Source: Stratiolaelaps scimitus (Eukaryota > Arthropoda > Arachnida > Mesostigmata > Laelapidae). Taken from it: a stretch of DNA of 64,000 bases. Position numbers and translations under genes: made by a program. Under the pieces are notes generated by a model. The model was given only the letters and a program-made list of their open reading frames with translations, made no database searches and was not told the origin of the DNA. This document shows, piece after piece, positions 25,301 to 38,302 of this stretch. Every line of letters begins with the position of its first letter. Positions within the stretch are counted from its first letter, which is position 1. The DNA is taken from positions 12,020,001 through 12,084,000 of the forward strand of contig JABWDB010000005.1 in the NCBI GenBank assembly GCA_019614645.1, written 5' to 3'.

Positions 25301-26925
25301 AGACGTCCTATACCGAGTTTCGTATAGATCACTAGGATATATAAGGACCCGCTGCGTCTGATTCAGGATCGAAGACATCGAGTCGTTGTGTTCGCTTCGC
25401 GAGCCACAAACTGGGCCGGGTGAGTAAAGCGGGAACAAGACGGACCCCTCCAATAGTGTCCCTGCATTTAAAGAAAATTTCCTCCTCCACAAAAAAAGGA
25501 CTCAACGAATCGAGATGAAATTGAAGAAAGTGAAAAAGGAGCATAGCTCCCGCTGGAAATATAACAACTCTTAAGCTTGAATAATAGCACTGGCTTATCT
25601 GTACCGTGGCACGTTCGCCCCGTCGTCTCTGAGTCCTCTGCGAAGGTCAGCCTGATCAGCATTGTCGAAATAAAGCAGTCAAACCGCGTTTCCCTGTTAT
25701 GTTTTACATTGCGGGCAGGTTTCCACCGCCCACGGGTATGGTCACCCGTGAAAGGCAACATCAATGAACTCTGTAATAGAAGGTCACAGAAGGACTGAGA
25801 ATGATAAACAACTTTGTGAAACGCAAATTGAAGCTTTGAGAAACCCAGCCCCTGCATGGGAACTTTTTGTATGCTTGGTTTCATTCGGCCCCCATGGGAA
25901 CAATGGGATCTGTTAAGGCCAGACTGCCTTAGTAAACTTATATGGCAACCCACCAATTTTACTCCTAAATGAACAAAGAAGTTGCGTTGCGCACACCCCT
26001 CTCATTGGCCGTGCCCAAACAGTAGCGCATTATAGCAATGCAATAATTAATTATTCTAATAGTAAAAATGCCCAGCTAACATATTGTACAAAATATACGT
26101 TAACCTATAAACGGGTTCCTGGCGTGAGGACGGTGTCCTATTACGATTCGTATAATCCCTACAAAAAGCAACGTCTTTCATCGCGAAACGTCAAGTTCCA
26201 AAAAAAGCGCAAATTCGTATCGATCGCTGTAACGATTGACTGAAGTCCAATATCGTATTCTCCATCGACCGACGTGGGTTCCTTTGGCGTTTAGTTCACT
26301 TGTCCTTTCGGAACGAATGTGTTTCGAATTAGTTAGCAGCGCGTCAAAAAAACGCGATTAACCCAGGTTGGAAAGACGATTTGTGATGCTCCGTTTGAGT
26401 TGCGCCGTTTTACGAGTGAAGGCATCCACTTTGTCTCTCTAATGATTTGTGCAAAACCTTAGCGCATTCGGCCGTAGCACATTAGGGAATGTGCCTTGGC
26501 AAATAATCGAATAGCCGATTCGCCGTCAATGTCGCTAATTGTCGCTCACGTAAGCTACAAAGATTGAGGAGCTCGCAGGTCGATTAGTCGAAATCTCGGA
26601 TATCGACTAGCGTCACTCGCGAACTGTGTCTGATCGTCGGATCGACCTGCACGCATGAAAAATAACAATCCAGCTCCACTGAATCGTTGTCCATTTTATT
26701 GACACAGAATTCTGTGATAGTGATCACCCAATAACAAAGAAATGAACAATGTATTCTCTATCGAGCATCGTTTTTCCATACGAGACGGTTGTCGAGATAG
26801 GTTAACGCAACCATATATCGTTGTCTTAGATAGACACTGAATAAAAGCAATCCTTATTCCGGTTGGCCAGCATTGAAAACCGTGGACCCCAACTTCGAAG
26901 CCATCAGTTTCTGCCGGACTACCGA
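25301..26925. other. no gene seen
   Basis: A minus-strand frame of 162 codons (25468-25956) is near the length expected by chance in 64 kb. It has no motif, signal peptide or convincing splice site. The rest is mixed DNA without repeats of note. Confidence 0.4.
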
Positions 26926-26994
26926 GGGCACAACTTGGACAGGTAGACCGGTAGTGCGACCTCCCAGATCGCAGCTTCAAATCCTGCCGTGCCC
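26926..26994 (+). repeat. tRNA-like sequence, probably a SINE head or tRNA pseudogene
   Basis: The 5' end GGGCACA pairs with the 3' end CGTGCCC at six of seven positions, like an acceptor stem. Between them lie an A-box-like TTGGACAGGTAGACCGG, a CTCCCAG stretch resembling an anticodon loop within GCGA/TCGC, and a B-box-like CTTCAAATCC. At 69 nt, the arms would have to share bases, so a normal cloverleaf does not fit. A functional tRNA gene is therefore unlikely. No poly(A) tail or target duplication was noticed. Confidence 0.4.
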
Positions 26995-28999
26995 TTATTA
27001 TATATGCCTTTTTGACTTCACAGTTAAGATGCAGCTTCTCTCTGTTATTACCCACGGTGATCATCCGTAACGGGCAACTATAGTTACTTGCTCGTCCGGT
27101 GTTGTTGCTCGCACATGTCTCTGTACCCTGCATTGTCCACCGCCTATGGAAACCCCTCAGTTGAGGCAGTTTATCAGTTGGTACCGGTTCGGATCGAGTG
27201 GCTGTTGTCGTACGATACGAAACTGGTGGAGGTCGATATTCGCCCACAAGTACACCGGCGATGTACTACTATATATTAGTACTATAGTCATTGCTTCCTC
27301 TATCTCTCTCTCTCTTCTCTCATGACGGTGGAAAAAGACTCGCTAGATGTGCAGTTTCTGCTAGATTCGCTGCCGGTCGCCTGCCGCTGGAGGCCTGTGT
27401 CGTCGGTGAACACAGGCTCGCAACAAATATCTACAGCACAGCCGGACGGTTTCCACCGGTACCCCCTGGACGGTGGACATTAGGCACGCGGCTAGCCCAT
27501 GACTGTGGTGGTGGTGTTTGCGCGCAGCGCAACACAGCAACCGACGCCGGTTGGTAGACGGGCAAACGGCCAGGCGTGGTCACGTAGCACACGTCTGTCG
27601 ACCAACACAACAACAGGGAGAGCTACAAGATATGGATACAGTTCATTAACATATGGAAGCACGTTGTGGTAACGAGGAGCCAGCCCTGTTGATAGTGATG
27701 CTACTTACCACCACTACATCCGATCCGATGGCAAGGGCGGTTGGAGAGGTGGCAAATGGCCGCCTACGATGTGGCGACGCCCCGTGACGACGTCTGGGTG
27801 TGCACCGCGTGAACAGAGACCCCCCCCCCCCCAATAGATATGGCAACAACCTCAACAAGGCCAGAAACAACGGCAAAAACAACTATGACAACAACATCTG
27901 GACGACTTGCGTTTATTTGCAACAGGAGTAGCAGTGCTCTGGGATCGCTGTAAGGGGGATCCCGAGAGGTTGCCGACAGAGACCACAGCAGCGTCAATGT
28001 GTCAAGCGCGAGTTCATATCACGTTATCGGTGCTGTATCTAGCATGCTAGCTATCTAGCATGGCCATCTAAATGGTAGCAAGCGTACAGAAATGCTATGT
28101 TGCATTCATTGATCTTGGATGTATGGCGAACCGTGAAAAATTACATTTATTGACGCCGTGATATACCACCAGCAGGCGTGGTCCGTGCCGGCGTTATAAA
28201 CGCGGTAAATAGAGTAAAGAAGACACTACAGAAGACGCAGAGTAGTTGCTTGCACAATGCAAGTTACCTACGTACTACGAGCAAGGGAACACTGACAGCG
28301 AAAATTCAACAGGGCGGTTCGCCGAAGCCTTTCGTCTTCGAAAGGATGTGACCACCAATTGTCTCATCCATTTTCCTCCTCGTCAGGTTCTCCACTATTG
28401 GGGCTCCATGAGATGCTATTATATGATATGTGATTCGGTCTCACATAATTACGTTCCGTATGGCTTGCCAACTTCTGCATTTTTCCGTGTAAAGCTTTAT
28501 ATTTTACGTTCCCATTGGCTGCTGAGCGCGCACTTGGAGCGCGATGAGGTATCTTTAACAATACTGACAATACAGTTTGCCACTACCCTTCGTTCAATTG
28601 AGACATTCTCGGGTGCTGATCCGTATAATGGCATTGCTATCAGATATATTGGAAACAATAATACACACCCTCCTGGGAACACGGCAGGATGGCCTACATA
28701 CTGTTGAATTCTACGTAACTTGCTTGGACGACTATCTATTGTCCTATACATTTTTAACCACTTTTGGGGTGATCATACAGTGCAATAATAGCTGCCACAC
28801 TATAGTAACAATAGCACTAGTTACAATCTATTTAATTGTAGAGGTATTTTTATATATATTAAATCCGCAACTTATTTTCATACGGTTCTCTTCGAATTCA
28901 AATCTCGTGGGGAGTATTCATAAACATGTTCAATGCGGGAGCCAATTACTTGCGAACCTATAACAGTCTAGATCTCTGCCAGGGTACAAATTTGCCACA
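26995..28999. other. no gene seen
   Basis: Mixed DNA with a CT run at 27299-27317 and a C13 homopolymer at 27820-27832. Frames up to 153 codons (28246-28707, plus) are within chance expectation and have no recognisable features. Confidence 0.4.
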
Positions 29000-31629
29000 T
29001 CATCACAAGCTGAGACGGTACCATCTCCAAACCCCTATCCCAGTCCCAAAGAAATGCTCCCTCATTCACACACGTTGCGCAGTGTATGAAAAGCCCGTAT
29101 GTATGTACTTGAGTTGAGTTCGTTGAGTCTAGTGAGGCTTCGCCGACTGACTGGGACTAAGGCGCCTTCTCTCCCTATTGGCATGAACCACCTAGCGTGT
29201 GCCTGTCGGCTGGCCTGACCTGCACACATCATCGCGCAGAGTCGCAACTCTATTACTTGTTGTATGATGGTCACGACGGTGCGGATGATGGCAGACATGA
29301 TGATGCTGATGATCATATTCACCTCACTGCATTTATTAACACCACCCCCAGTACACTCGCCTTGCCTGGGCATAGGCAAGCTCCTGCGCGCTGGTTCCCC
29401 TGCGCTTCTTCTCAGCGCCGCGGGCCGCGGGCCGCGTAAGGGGAAGTCAGAATGGCATAGCCAAACAGGGAGAGAGCAAGAGGCTGGGCTTGGCTGTTCG
29501 GGATGGGGAGAGGAGAGAGCTTCGCTTAATAAATCACTTATTTACTTCCTGCGTGCTTCCGGGGAGCCCAAAGGCACAAAGGCCTTCACCAATTGAGGGC
29601 CAGCCTTACTCTCACATCTTTCCCTGCCTTCTCCTGGTAAGAGCGGGCCGAAAGCGAAGGAGAGTGTCGTCCCAATTCAAGCGATGCTAGAGGCAAAGCA
29701 GGATCCTCCGATCCCAAAGAGTTTCCCGCGAAATCCTATAGTATCCCCAAGCACCCGGCCCCTACTCAGGCCCCGAATGCCCCTCTGTTCCAAGCTATTC
29801 CTTAGCCCGCCTGTGTATGTGTGTGAGGTTCGGTCCGTGGAGTTCTTCTGTGCTTCCACATGCCGACCACTGCCTCCTCCCCAAGTGTTCTTTTCCTCTT
29901 ATATCGTATACTCCATCCACAACACTCATGCGCCCATAGCTTCTTCCCATGGACCTCCCCGGCTTCGCTTACCCCAAAGAAGCAGCAGTGCGTCACCGAA
30001 GTTCGCCAGCCTCATTCCACCGGTTCCTCTTCGGCCAGTCGCCTCCATAACCTTCTCTATCCTGTGGCACCAACCTTCGCCCCCTCCCCCCGTGTCCCTG
30101 GTTACCCTCAACGCTTCCCGTTATGAGCCTTCATTGCAGCGTCCCCACAACGCCCCCCAATTCCCCCTCACTCATGGGCCGCTCGTTACCCATCTAAAGC
30201 CCCATTTCCTCTTCTCGCGTTCTTCTTTGCCCGACCGCGTAGTTCCAAACCGACGAAGAAGAAAAAAAAACCAGAAGACGGTCTAATCCCGGGTCGGTTC
30301 CCGTGTCGGTCCGACCGGCGGCCACTCGGTCGACGTTCGTCTCTCCGCCGACACTTGCCTGTATCTGTGCCGCTTCCTCCGTCTCTCGTCGGCAACGACA
30401 GGAGCGGTGGCCGCGGCGTCGGCTGCCAGTCTCTCCTCTTCTCGCCGTCGTCCTCGTCGCCTTTCCCCTGTTTCTCGTCGATTTAAATTTATAATGTACA
30501 TCTTCTTGGCCGGATGGCGGCTCGAGCGGCCTGCCGACGCGGCTGCCTTCGCCTGTCCGGGCTAGTAGAGCCGTAGCTCGTCGGTTGCCCCGTCGTTTTC
30601 GCTGTCGTCATCGCCGTCCTGTTCATCGCTGCCAGTGCTTGACGCCTTCCTCTGTGATCGCGTCGGGGCGGTTCCGTCGTCTCGGTGGTGTTAGTTGTGA
30701 GCACCACTGTCTGATCGGATGGCCGCTCTGGATGGGCGTCCTGGCCGGGAGCGAAGTCACTACCTCTACTCTCTGAAATGGCGATGTCTGGGAGAGCAGC
30801 CCTCGAAGGCGCGGCAGCGACGGCGGCATGACCGGCATCAGCAAGCGCTGTCATGAAAGAGGAGACCAAGTCCAAAGCGAAGAGCAAGACACGAGAATGA
30901 AGTGCGCTCCTTCTCCGCCCTGCGCTCCGTCGCGACTTTAAAAGCTGCTGTAACGTCGGCCCGGCGATCCAGTCCGCACTTCGTCGGGAATTATCGAGGG
31001 GTTACCAGGGAGTTACCGAGGAGCATCCGCGTTGCTGCCGCTGTATCTTTCCTTTCTCGTCATTGTTGTCGTTGTCGTGACCGCCGTCGGCGGCGATCAT
31101 CCCAGCCTAACCTAGTCGACGCGACGCAAGCGATGGCCACGGGTGTTAGCACATGATGGAAACGGCAACGAGAGCGCAGAGGCGCAGAAGGCTCAGCCGC
31201 CACAGCTCCAGTCCTCTCATGCTTATCCGAGACGCTCGATGAAGAGTGAGAACGATAGAGACAGAACAGCCCACCCATACGATGTACAACCGCGGGCACA
31301 GATAGAATCATCACACATACATATATACGTGGTTCAGTCGTAGCAACACTCCGCTGGAGACAGCCCACGACAGCGCAGACAGACAGCGAAAACCCCGCTC
31401 GGAGCCGACAGCGAGACAGACAGGCCCTCAAAGAAGATGGAGATACAGAGGAACTACGATGACGACGAAGGCGGGCAGCGATGAAACTGCGAAGCGGATG
31501 ACCCAGTCGACGTTGCGGAGAGCTAGCAGGAGAAGAAAGTTGACGGAAGCGAGAAGCAGTTGAAGAAGAAGTTGAAAAGCACGAAGATGGCCGTTCGTCC
31601 ACAGCTCATAGAATCTTAAGGGTTTGAAC

Positions 31630-31647
31630 GGGGGGGGGGGGGGGGGG
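31630..31647 (+). repeat. G18 homopolymer
   Basis: Eighteen consecutive G on the plus strand, a possible G-quadruplex site. Long G homopolymers are also common sequencing-length errors, so the exact count is uncertain. Confidence 0.85.
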
Positions 31648-32315
31648 CTGGAAGCTGAGCTGATGCAACGACTTCGCGTAAGCGGCCCCAATGGTTCTCA
31701 CAGCTCAATTCTCTTTCTCTATCTATCATCATACCTCGACCCCTATGACCCTATTCGCTCGCTGGATTTGAAGACGGAGAGAGGAGAGGGGGTAGGCGTA
31801 GAAAAAAATATACGTAATTGCGGTGATAGCAGTGCCTATCCATGAATGGCAATCCGAATGCTCCTCGTATCCCGACTGGGTAGCTTGCAGCGACATAACT
31901 ATTATCCATAACTAATATTACATATATAGCTCGCAATGGCACGAATGAGTTAGCCAAGGCTGTAGAGGAGCAGCGGTTTGGCGGAAAAACGGGCGATGGG
32001 GTCGGGCCGATGGCAGACTTGTTGAATATATTTATTTATACGGGAAGAACGACGGCGAGGTCGAGAAGGACGGGCTGTTTGCTTACGCAGATCCCGCCCA
32101 GAACCTTGAGCCCTTCACCCCTTCGACACGACCTATTGGACCGGCCTCTTCCTTTTTTTTGGGCCTGTCTCTGGCCCAGAGACACGGCCTCGTTGTCGAC
32201 CGCCTGACGGCGGCAGTCGTAGCGCCAGCAGCGCACTATACTATAGGGATATATGTATATATAATTTATTACTCAAGCCACTACTACGCCCAGCAAATGC
32301 TCGGGGGCGAGGGAC

Positions 32316-32360
32316 GGCGCTCGTGGCCGAGTGGGCGCGACGAGACGAAGCTCTATAAAT
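32316..32360 (+). repeat. isolated perfect A-box (tRNA-like fragment)
   Basis: TGGCCGAGTGG at 32324-32334 is the exact A-box of Ser/Leu-type tRNAs and of many SINEs. No B-box or cloverleaf follows, and a TATAAATA run begins soon after. It is most simply a SINE remnant, or chance. Confidence 0.3.
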
Positions 32361-32440
32361 ATCAGTCGGATCGCGTAATAAATCTTGTCACTCTCTCTCT
32401 CTCTCCCTCTCCCTCTCGCTGAATGTGGCCACGCACTCGA

Positions 32441-35400
32441 AGGTCGTTCGATTATGTTGCCCGTTGTGTGTTTAGTTTTTCAGACTCTAACAGAGAGGAA
32501 AAAAATCCTTCAGCAAGTCTGCCTGCCGTGGCCCAGCCGCTAGAAGTGACACAACAGTAGAAATAATAAACGATTTACTAGTCGTTCAAACAGCGAGTGG
32601 GTGGCATGTTCGACTACGCTTTTGCGAGCAGCTTATACATGCAAACATGTTCGTTTAGCTTATGGGCAGACGATATAGAGTCGATATGATATTGCGGACT
32701 ACGGATTATTATGATTATTATCTAACTCACTCTCGACGGCGAAGGTGCTCTCAATACGTTTTCATGGGGCCGCCCGTCGTCTCCGAAAGATTTCGCAACC
32801 TTCAGAAGTGGGATACGCCACGAAGCAGAAGCGGTTGCACTACAGAGCCTTAGAAGATCCAAGACAAATATTTGTCCAGAGTCGACGTTTGGCAATATAC
32901 CAGCTTTATTAGAAATTGGGTATGTGCAATAACTATCTGGTAGATGTGTGCACTATAGCATATACGCATATATATATATATGTATATAGGCAACGTTCAA
33001 TTAGAAGCCGGTATCCTGGTAACGTGTATACCGCAAGTTCACTCATTGGGCTTCAATATATTTTCAGCATATGCGTACCGCTCGACAAAAGGGGTAATGT
33101 TATCCGTTGGCATCTGCCGAGCTCATTTCAATGAACGTAATTAACCGGCTACGAACAAATCATTGTCAGAAATGTTCAGGCTTTTGGCAAACGTCTTTTT
33201 GGCGCAGTTTGAAAGCTGATCGGCCAGAGAGTAAGACAGCCACCTACATAAGTTGCGGACACAATTAATACCAAAAATAGGAGAAGAGTGATTAAGGGGG
33301 AGTCTTTTGCCTTGGAGACGTACGTGAACAGTACGCAAAAGCAAAAAATCAGGGTAGTCCGAAGATGGATGATGCTGATCCACCATCACAGTGACCCCCT
33401 CAGCCACTAAATGTGCGGTAAAGGACTTAGCGAGTTGACCGATTAAGGCTAATGCACTTTGCCTGACTGTCTGAGAAGATTAATACCCGTACGGAAAGCA
33501 TTCGAACAGCTAGAGGGCCCGACCGTACCAAGGGGTCGAGCTGCACATATCTCGACCACGGAAGCTGATGCAGCGTGCCGGTACGCTAAACTATGGGAGA
33601 AAAACCTGGCTTCCTGAGTATATCCCTGAGTAGAGGAAATCCATTCTCATTCAATCGTTGTAAGACAATTGTGTAGCAGTGCCTGTTCGCGAGCCGCGTC
33701 GAGCCACCAGCCAGCATGGCATATTGTTCATAAATAAATCATATTTAGCTCGAACATCAGACTTCGAGTTCCATGGTGAATGTTTATTATTTAACAGTAA
33801 AAGTAATTATAGTCCCAACGCTATCCCCGTTCAGCTCTATATAATATAATCGTCTTTTGTCATATCATCAAAACTCGTTGCTTTGTTCTGTTATACGCGT
33901 TCAAGCGTCGTATTACGAAGTACCGCATCTGCCCACCATTAGTTCTTGGCTCAAATTACGGTAGCTCCGCTTGCAAACGACGCTCTAGCTACGCTTTCAA
34001 ACGTGGGCGTTAATTAATTAAAGGCTGTGTGACAACATGCTCCTATATGCGTCTGCTAGCAACGCAGGTAGGCAGAGAAGAGAATGAATAGGCTAGAGTC
34101 CAACTGGCTTCTGCTATTGTATCCTACTAAAGCGCAACAACATCGACGAGCAGCAACAACAACAGCAGCAGCAGTGTCTACGTCAGCCGGTATCTGTCGC
34201 CTCAACGCAGTGATTCTTCTGATGCCGAAGGATCTATTCCTTGTCAACAACAGTAGCGGAAGCAGGAACCACAGCGCGCATTCGGTCGTTTTGGCCAGAC
34301 CCGCCGCTTGTAGAGTGGCGCTCAGACTCGTAATGCCACTCGGATTGTTCCCGACAACGTCCAGATACTGTCTGATTCGGTAACGCTCTCCGCCGGTACA
34401 TACTGATTAAATCTTTCGTAACGCCCTAGAAGATTGGTCCTACCCTGGGGAAGCCTCGTACACTCCTAATCCACGGTGTTGTCCTACGCTAGGTAAAGCG
34501 AACATTCAGAGACGTCAGCTGATGAATGAACAATCTTGGCACTGCTCGTTTTCACCAAGGTGTTTGTTAATTTTGGCCTATCTCTCATTTCGCGTCGCTG
34601 ATCTGTGGGATTTCGATTTTCGACAAATCGGCCTTGAAACGTGTACGCGCTAATGTCCCTACGAGTCGGGTCGTGTTTAGTAATGTCTGACACCGCCTAT
34701 GTTGGTGTTGTGACGTCGTGTGGTTTGAATGCATTACCGCAACCTGCTCATTATGCAACCTCCATTTGGATGTTGGAAGCAGCAGCTCGTCTGTGATATG
34801 GTTATGAGTTTAACAAGATTCCTATGAATTCTGCCATGCAGGACGATAAGAGCCGCTCCGCGAGCTCCTTCGGCCATTTCGGAGGCAATTGCCAAATACT
34901 TGTGCTGCTGACACTGTTGATTTTAAGGCAATCCATATGAATTCCACATGGACAAGCCCTTCTCAACATTTCAACGAACCTGACCGAGAGAGTGTTGAAT
35001 CCTACAATATGTGGATTAGATAGATGCCGTGTACAAGCACTCAACGAAGATTCGACGCATAATAAGCAAACGTCCGTTTCGGGGCCGCGGCTCGGCCTAC
35101 GTCCATTATAACCCTTGCTAGTTGTTTGAGTCAGCTGTTTGTATAGTAGTATATAGAATTTTATAGCATATTTACATTATCCTATGTAGTATTATGTAGC
35201 TGACTGCAAACTGTGTTCAAAAGATGATTTTATAAGCTGCTGCTTCGGTCAGGGGCCAAGCGTGGGTCGGAGACCCCATTACGTGATTTTTACAAGCCGA
35301 CAAAATGTCGCAGCGCTGAGACCGCCGTCATCACTGTGACTTGCCAATGGCACGGCAAAACCTAATTTGAATATATTACGAATTGCAGATGCAAGGGGGG

Positions 35401-37375
35401 CTGGGCGAGAGCGGGAGAGCGGGAGAGAGTAAAACACAGGCAACGAGCTAATAAAAGTTGAAGTTGATTAAACGTAATGACGCGGTTAGCGCGTAACAGG
35501 AGCATATTCATTGATGAACCCGTGTTGGTCGCGCTTCAAATTCGCGATGCAGGAGTTCCATAGTTCATTCAAATTGCACCACCGGAACGAAGCACGAGAC
35601 CGTAACGAACTCAGCTTTGCACTGCTGCAAGTTCCACTTCTACTTATGATAAGTACGTTTCGAACACTTTCAAGAATAGTGTAGCATCATAAACTATGCA
35701 TATATATTATGCAATAATAGTTATAACATTATACTTAGGTGAGTTCGATTTTTTATCGAGCGCACACCCACTGGCGTATTGCCTTGGGCAATCCGCCAGT
35801 TCGGTCATCCTGATGTGATGCACGCAGAAATAAGAGATAAACGAGAGCGAAGAAGATTTACGAACACCTGTCGAACATCAAATAAATGAAGGTAGTCGAT
35901 GAAGGGCGTCAATTAAATGAAGATTAAGGCGATACTTAAGGTAGCATTTGCATCCTACCCTCACTCTCCCTATTCCTCAAATGTGTGCAATGAGAACATT
36001 GCAAACCTTCTAAGCGCAATCTCCTGTTGAACTAAATGAGTGTGCAAATATCATCAAATCCAAATGCAGACGTTGAGCAGAATAACACTGTAGTATCAGG
36101 CAGAGGTTATAGGCACAGGCTTATTTCCGCTGCTTCGAAAAAGGCTGGTTGCGACCGGCTGAATGTACTGACTCTATTTATAGATAGATATTTCAAATCC
36201 TTTGTAAACGTTGAGCCTGATAGGTCCGCAGAAAGGCTCAGCAACAGATCATGCAGATATATATATATATATATATTAGCTTTTATTAGTGTGTTAATGC
36301 TCCTGGTGGATCGAGGTAACCGATGGAGCATTTTCAGGAGAAGGGAGTCGGCACATCAAATCCTTGCCATGATCACGATTTCTGCTGTAACCGATTAGCT
36401 ATCACCTCCATTTGCTGTCTGTTCTCATTCGAACAGCAGAGACAATTAACCGCTCGTATGCTGCCCCTGTCGCTTTTCTGCAGTCTACGGGAGTCTGCAC
36501 TTTGATATTGATAATAATAATATTAATAATAATAATAGTAATCATAATAATAATAACAGTGATAATAATCTTGATGATGCAGATGAGTTCTAGCTAAATG
36601 CAATCTAACAAAGTGCAGTAGAAGTAAGGTGTCCGTTTTTATCAAAAGTTAATCAGGTAGTACAACACATTATCTGCGGATTGGTTCGTAACCCGATGTT
36701 GCTGTTCCGCAAAAATCGCTACAGGGCCGAGCGCCAGGTGAATAGGAAATGGAGAAGACACCGAGAATCCAACCAGTCTAGAAGTCGCTTCGAATGAAGG
36801 ACACAGTAATAACAATAATAATACTTGACGTATCATTCATCCAGCAAAAACAGGCTTCGAAACTGAGCCTGCCTCTGACGAAGCTTTTTGTCTATGTACA
36901 GCATGCATTCGTCTCACATTGAAGCTAAATTGGTCTAACGTAGAAGTTAGAATTTCGTGGTTTGACTGAGAGACTCTCCATGAAGCTTCGTCATGCATTG
37001 TTCACTTTCTAGCAAGTTGGCCAAGTATTCGATTTCGAGCGAAGGTCCAACTCGGCTCGTCGTTATACGATGGCGATTTCAGACGTTGGGTCCATTGTAT
37101 AGCATCCTGCATCGATCGTCGCTGGCCAATGGACACTGTGAAGACGGCTGGACACGGCTGTATGAATGAAGCCGGTGACAACGGTAGGGATCGGCCGGCA
37201 AGTTGAAATCGATTGCATTTCCCGATTTGTGTATCGCGTAGAATTTCTTGTTATGTTTTGTAATTTCGTTCTATGTAAGGGGTGGCTGTTTTTCGCGTTT
37301 AATCGATGCCTTCGACGAGGTGACAACAACTTTGCCATAGGTGTTCCTATATCTAAAGTTCATAATTTCTGAGAT
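32441..37375. other. no gene seen; AT-richer DNA
   Basis: I see no supported exon. Simple repeats include (TA)n at about 32969-32988 and 36256-36277, a CAA/CAG mixture at 34146-34174, and an interrupted (AAT/TAA)n tract at about 36508-36575. Frames are short and feature-free. Confidence 0.45.
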
Positions 37376-37815
37376 TTTTGAGAATATTTGAATTCACGCC
37401 GTTGGGGCCGAAAAACCTGTCTGTCCGTCTGTCGGTAAATCAATACGCCAGCAAATGCCGACGTTCCTCTCACAACGTCTGAGAAATCAATTTTTTGAAC
37501 ATTTCCACCACAATTGAAAGCCTTTAAGAAGACGTATGCCCAAAAATGGGCGTCTAAGAAACCACCTAATTTGCAAATTTCCGCAAATCATCCAAGCAAA
37601 CATACCGCGGACGGGACAACCTAATACAACGTCTGAGAAAGTCATTTTCTAAACATAGCCACCAAAATTCAAAATCTTTAAAGGCCAGAAGAGCGTCACG
37701 CCGTCTTCCAGAGGCCGAAGGCCACTGCCGACCTCCACATAACTGACGTCTCGGAAATCACCGAATCTCGAGAATATGTCCTCCAAATAAACATATCGCG
37801 AGCAGGACTAGAGTT
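37376..37815 (-). repeat. unclassified dispersed repeat, locus 2 (TTTCTCAGACGT family)
   Basis: Read on the minus strand, this segment repeats the order seen at 4765-5200. It has TTTCCGAGACGTCAGTTATG, then GTCGGCAGTGGCCTTCGGC, CGGCGTGACGCTC, CTTCTGGCCTTTAAAGA, TTTGAATTTTGGTGG, then TTTCTCAGACGTTG. Two more motif copies follow (TTTCTTAGACG, TTTCTCAGACGTT), so this locus carries at least four motif units against three at the first. Divergence from locus 1 is visible throughout, so the copies are old or fast-evolving. A GTCTGTC/CCGACAGAC-rich end near 37418-37436 has no counterpart at locus 1. Confidence 0.6.
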
Positions 37816-38062
37816 AGCCGCCGCTCGTCAGGGCAAGGCCAACTCTAGTTATTTTTAGCTAGCGATGTAAACAAGTTTTGGCGATAAAACTGCTCACGGT
37901 CCTATTTCAAGCCTCGTTTAAAAGGCAAATAAAACAGGTTCGTAATTAACATCTTTCTTATTCGTTCTTATGCCTTTCCCGTGAAGGCCTCATTGGGCAA
38001 CTCAAGTAGTTAATAGGGGGCCACTACATCGGTGATTGTTTTTTGTTGAACGTCGAAGCTAG

Positions 38063-38302
38063 ACGTTCGCTATACCGGTTACAACAAATCAATGCCAACA
38101 CGTTTCGGTGTAGTCAGAGACGCCCCTGAGCCTTGGTGGCAAACTAAAATGGAGCAAACCTGGCTGAATCATTACAAATTTCAAGGACAAATGGTGGTAG
38201 GTAAACTCGATCTTTTTTTTTCTATTATGGCCGAGTACCAGGCCAAATATAAATATAATCTGGATCCGAACCTCGTGATGCTACAAATCCTTCTGAAAAA
38301 AG
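38063..38302 (+). CDS. orphan candidate exon, unknown product
   Basis: This is a 240-nt open segment bounded by an acceptor-like TCGAAGCTAG (after a T-rich stretch) and a good donor, AAAAAG|GTAAAT. It is phase 1 at both ends. Its 80 residues include an acidic/aromatic PEPWWQTKMEQTWLNHYKFQ and a later MAEYQAKYKYNLDPNLV. The composition is protein-like, low in Arg/Ser/Cys, unlike nearby chance frames. An ATG at 38092 could be a start if it is a first exon. I do not recognise the family and see no partner exon nearby. It might be an exon of a long-intron gene, part of an old transposon, or chance. Confidence 0.33.

Larger units (their letters stand above)
29000..32440. other. GC-rich block, simple repeats and overlapping frames; no exon identified
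   Basis: The block includes a 200-codon Pro/Ser-rich plus frame (29684-30286) and Arg/Ala/Thr-rich minus frames, of which 30489-30887 starts with a weakly hydrophobic MLFALDLVSSFM. It also has an 18-nt G run at 31630-31647 and a CT tract at 32391-32420. Both strands are open over the same bases, which points to base composition rather than coding. A promoter or UTR role is possible but not shown. Confidence 0.3.

Noticed and set aside
25468..25956. 162-codon minus frame as a gene
   Set aside because: This length is near chance expectation for 64 kb in six frames, and no motif or splice structure was found.
26926..26994. A functional glycine tRNA with anticodon CCC
   Set aside because: The anticodon and T arms would need to share bases and the length is too short for a normal cloverleaf.
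29684..30286. 200-codon Pro/Ser-rich plus frame as a secreted or structural protein
   Set aside because: It has no signal peptide and no repeat unit, and its composition follows the C-rich base content of the block.
30489..30887. 132-codon minus frame with a hydrophobic start as a secreted peptide
   Set aside because: The hydrophobic segment is short and broken by Asp residues, and the remainder is Arg/Thr-rich without cysteines or processing sites that would support a secreted product.
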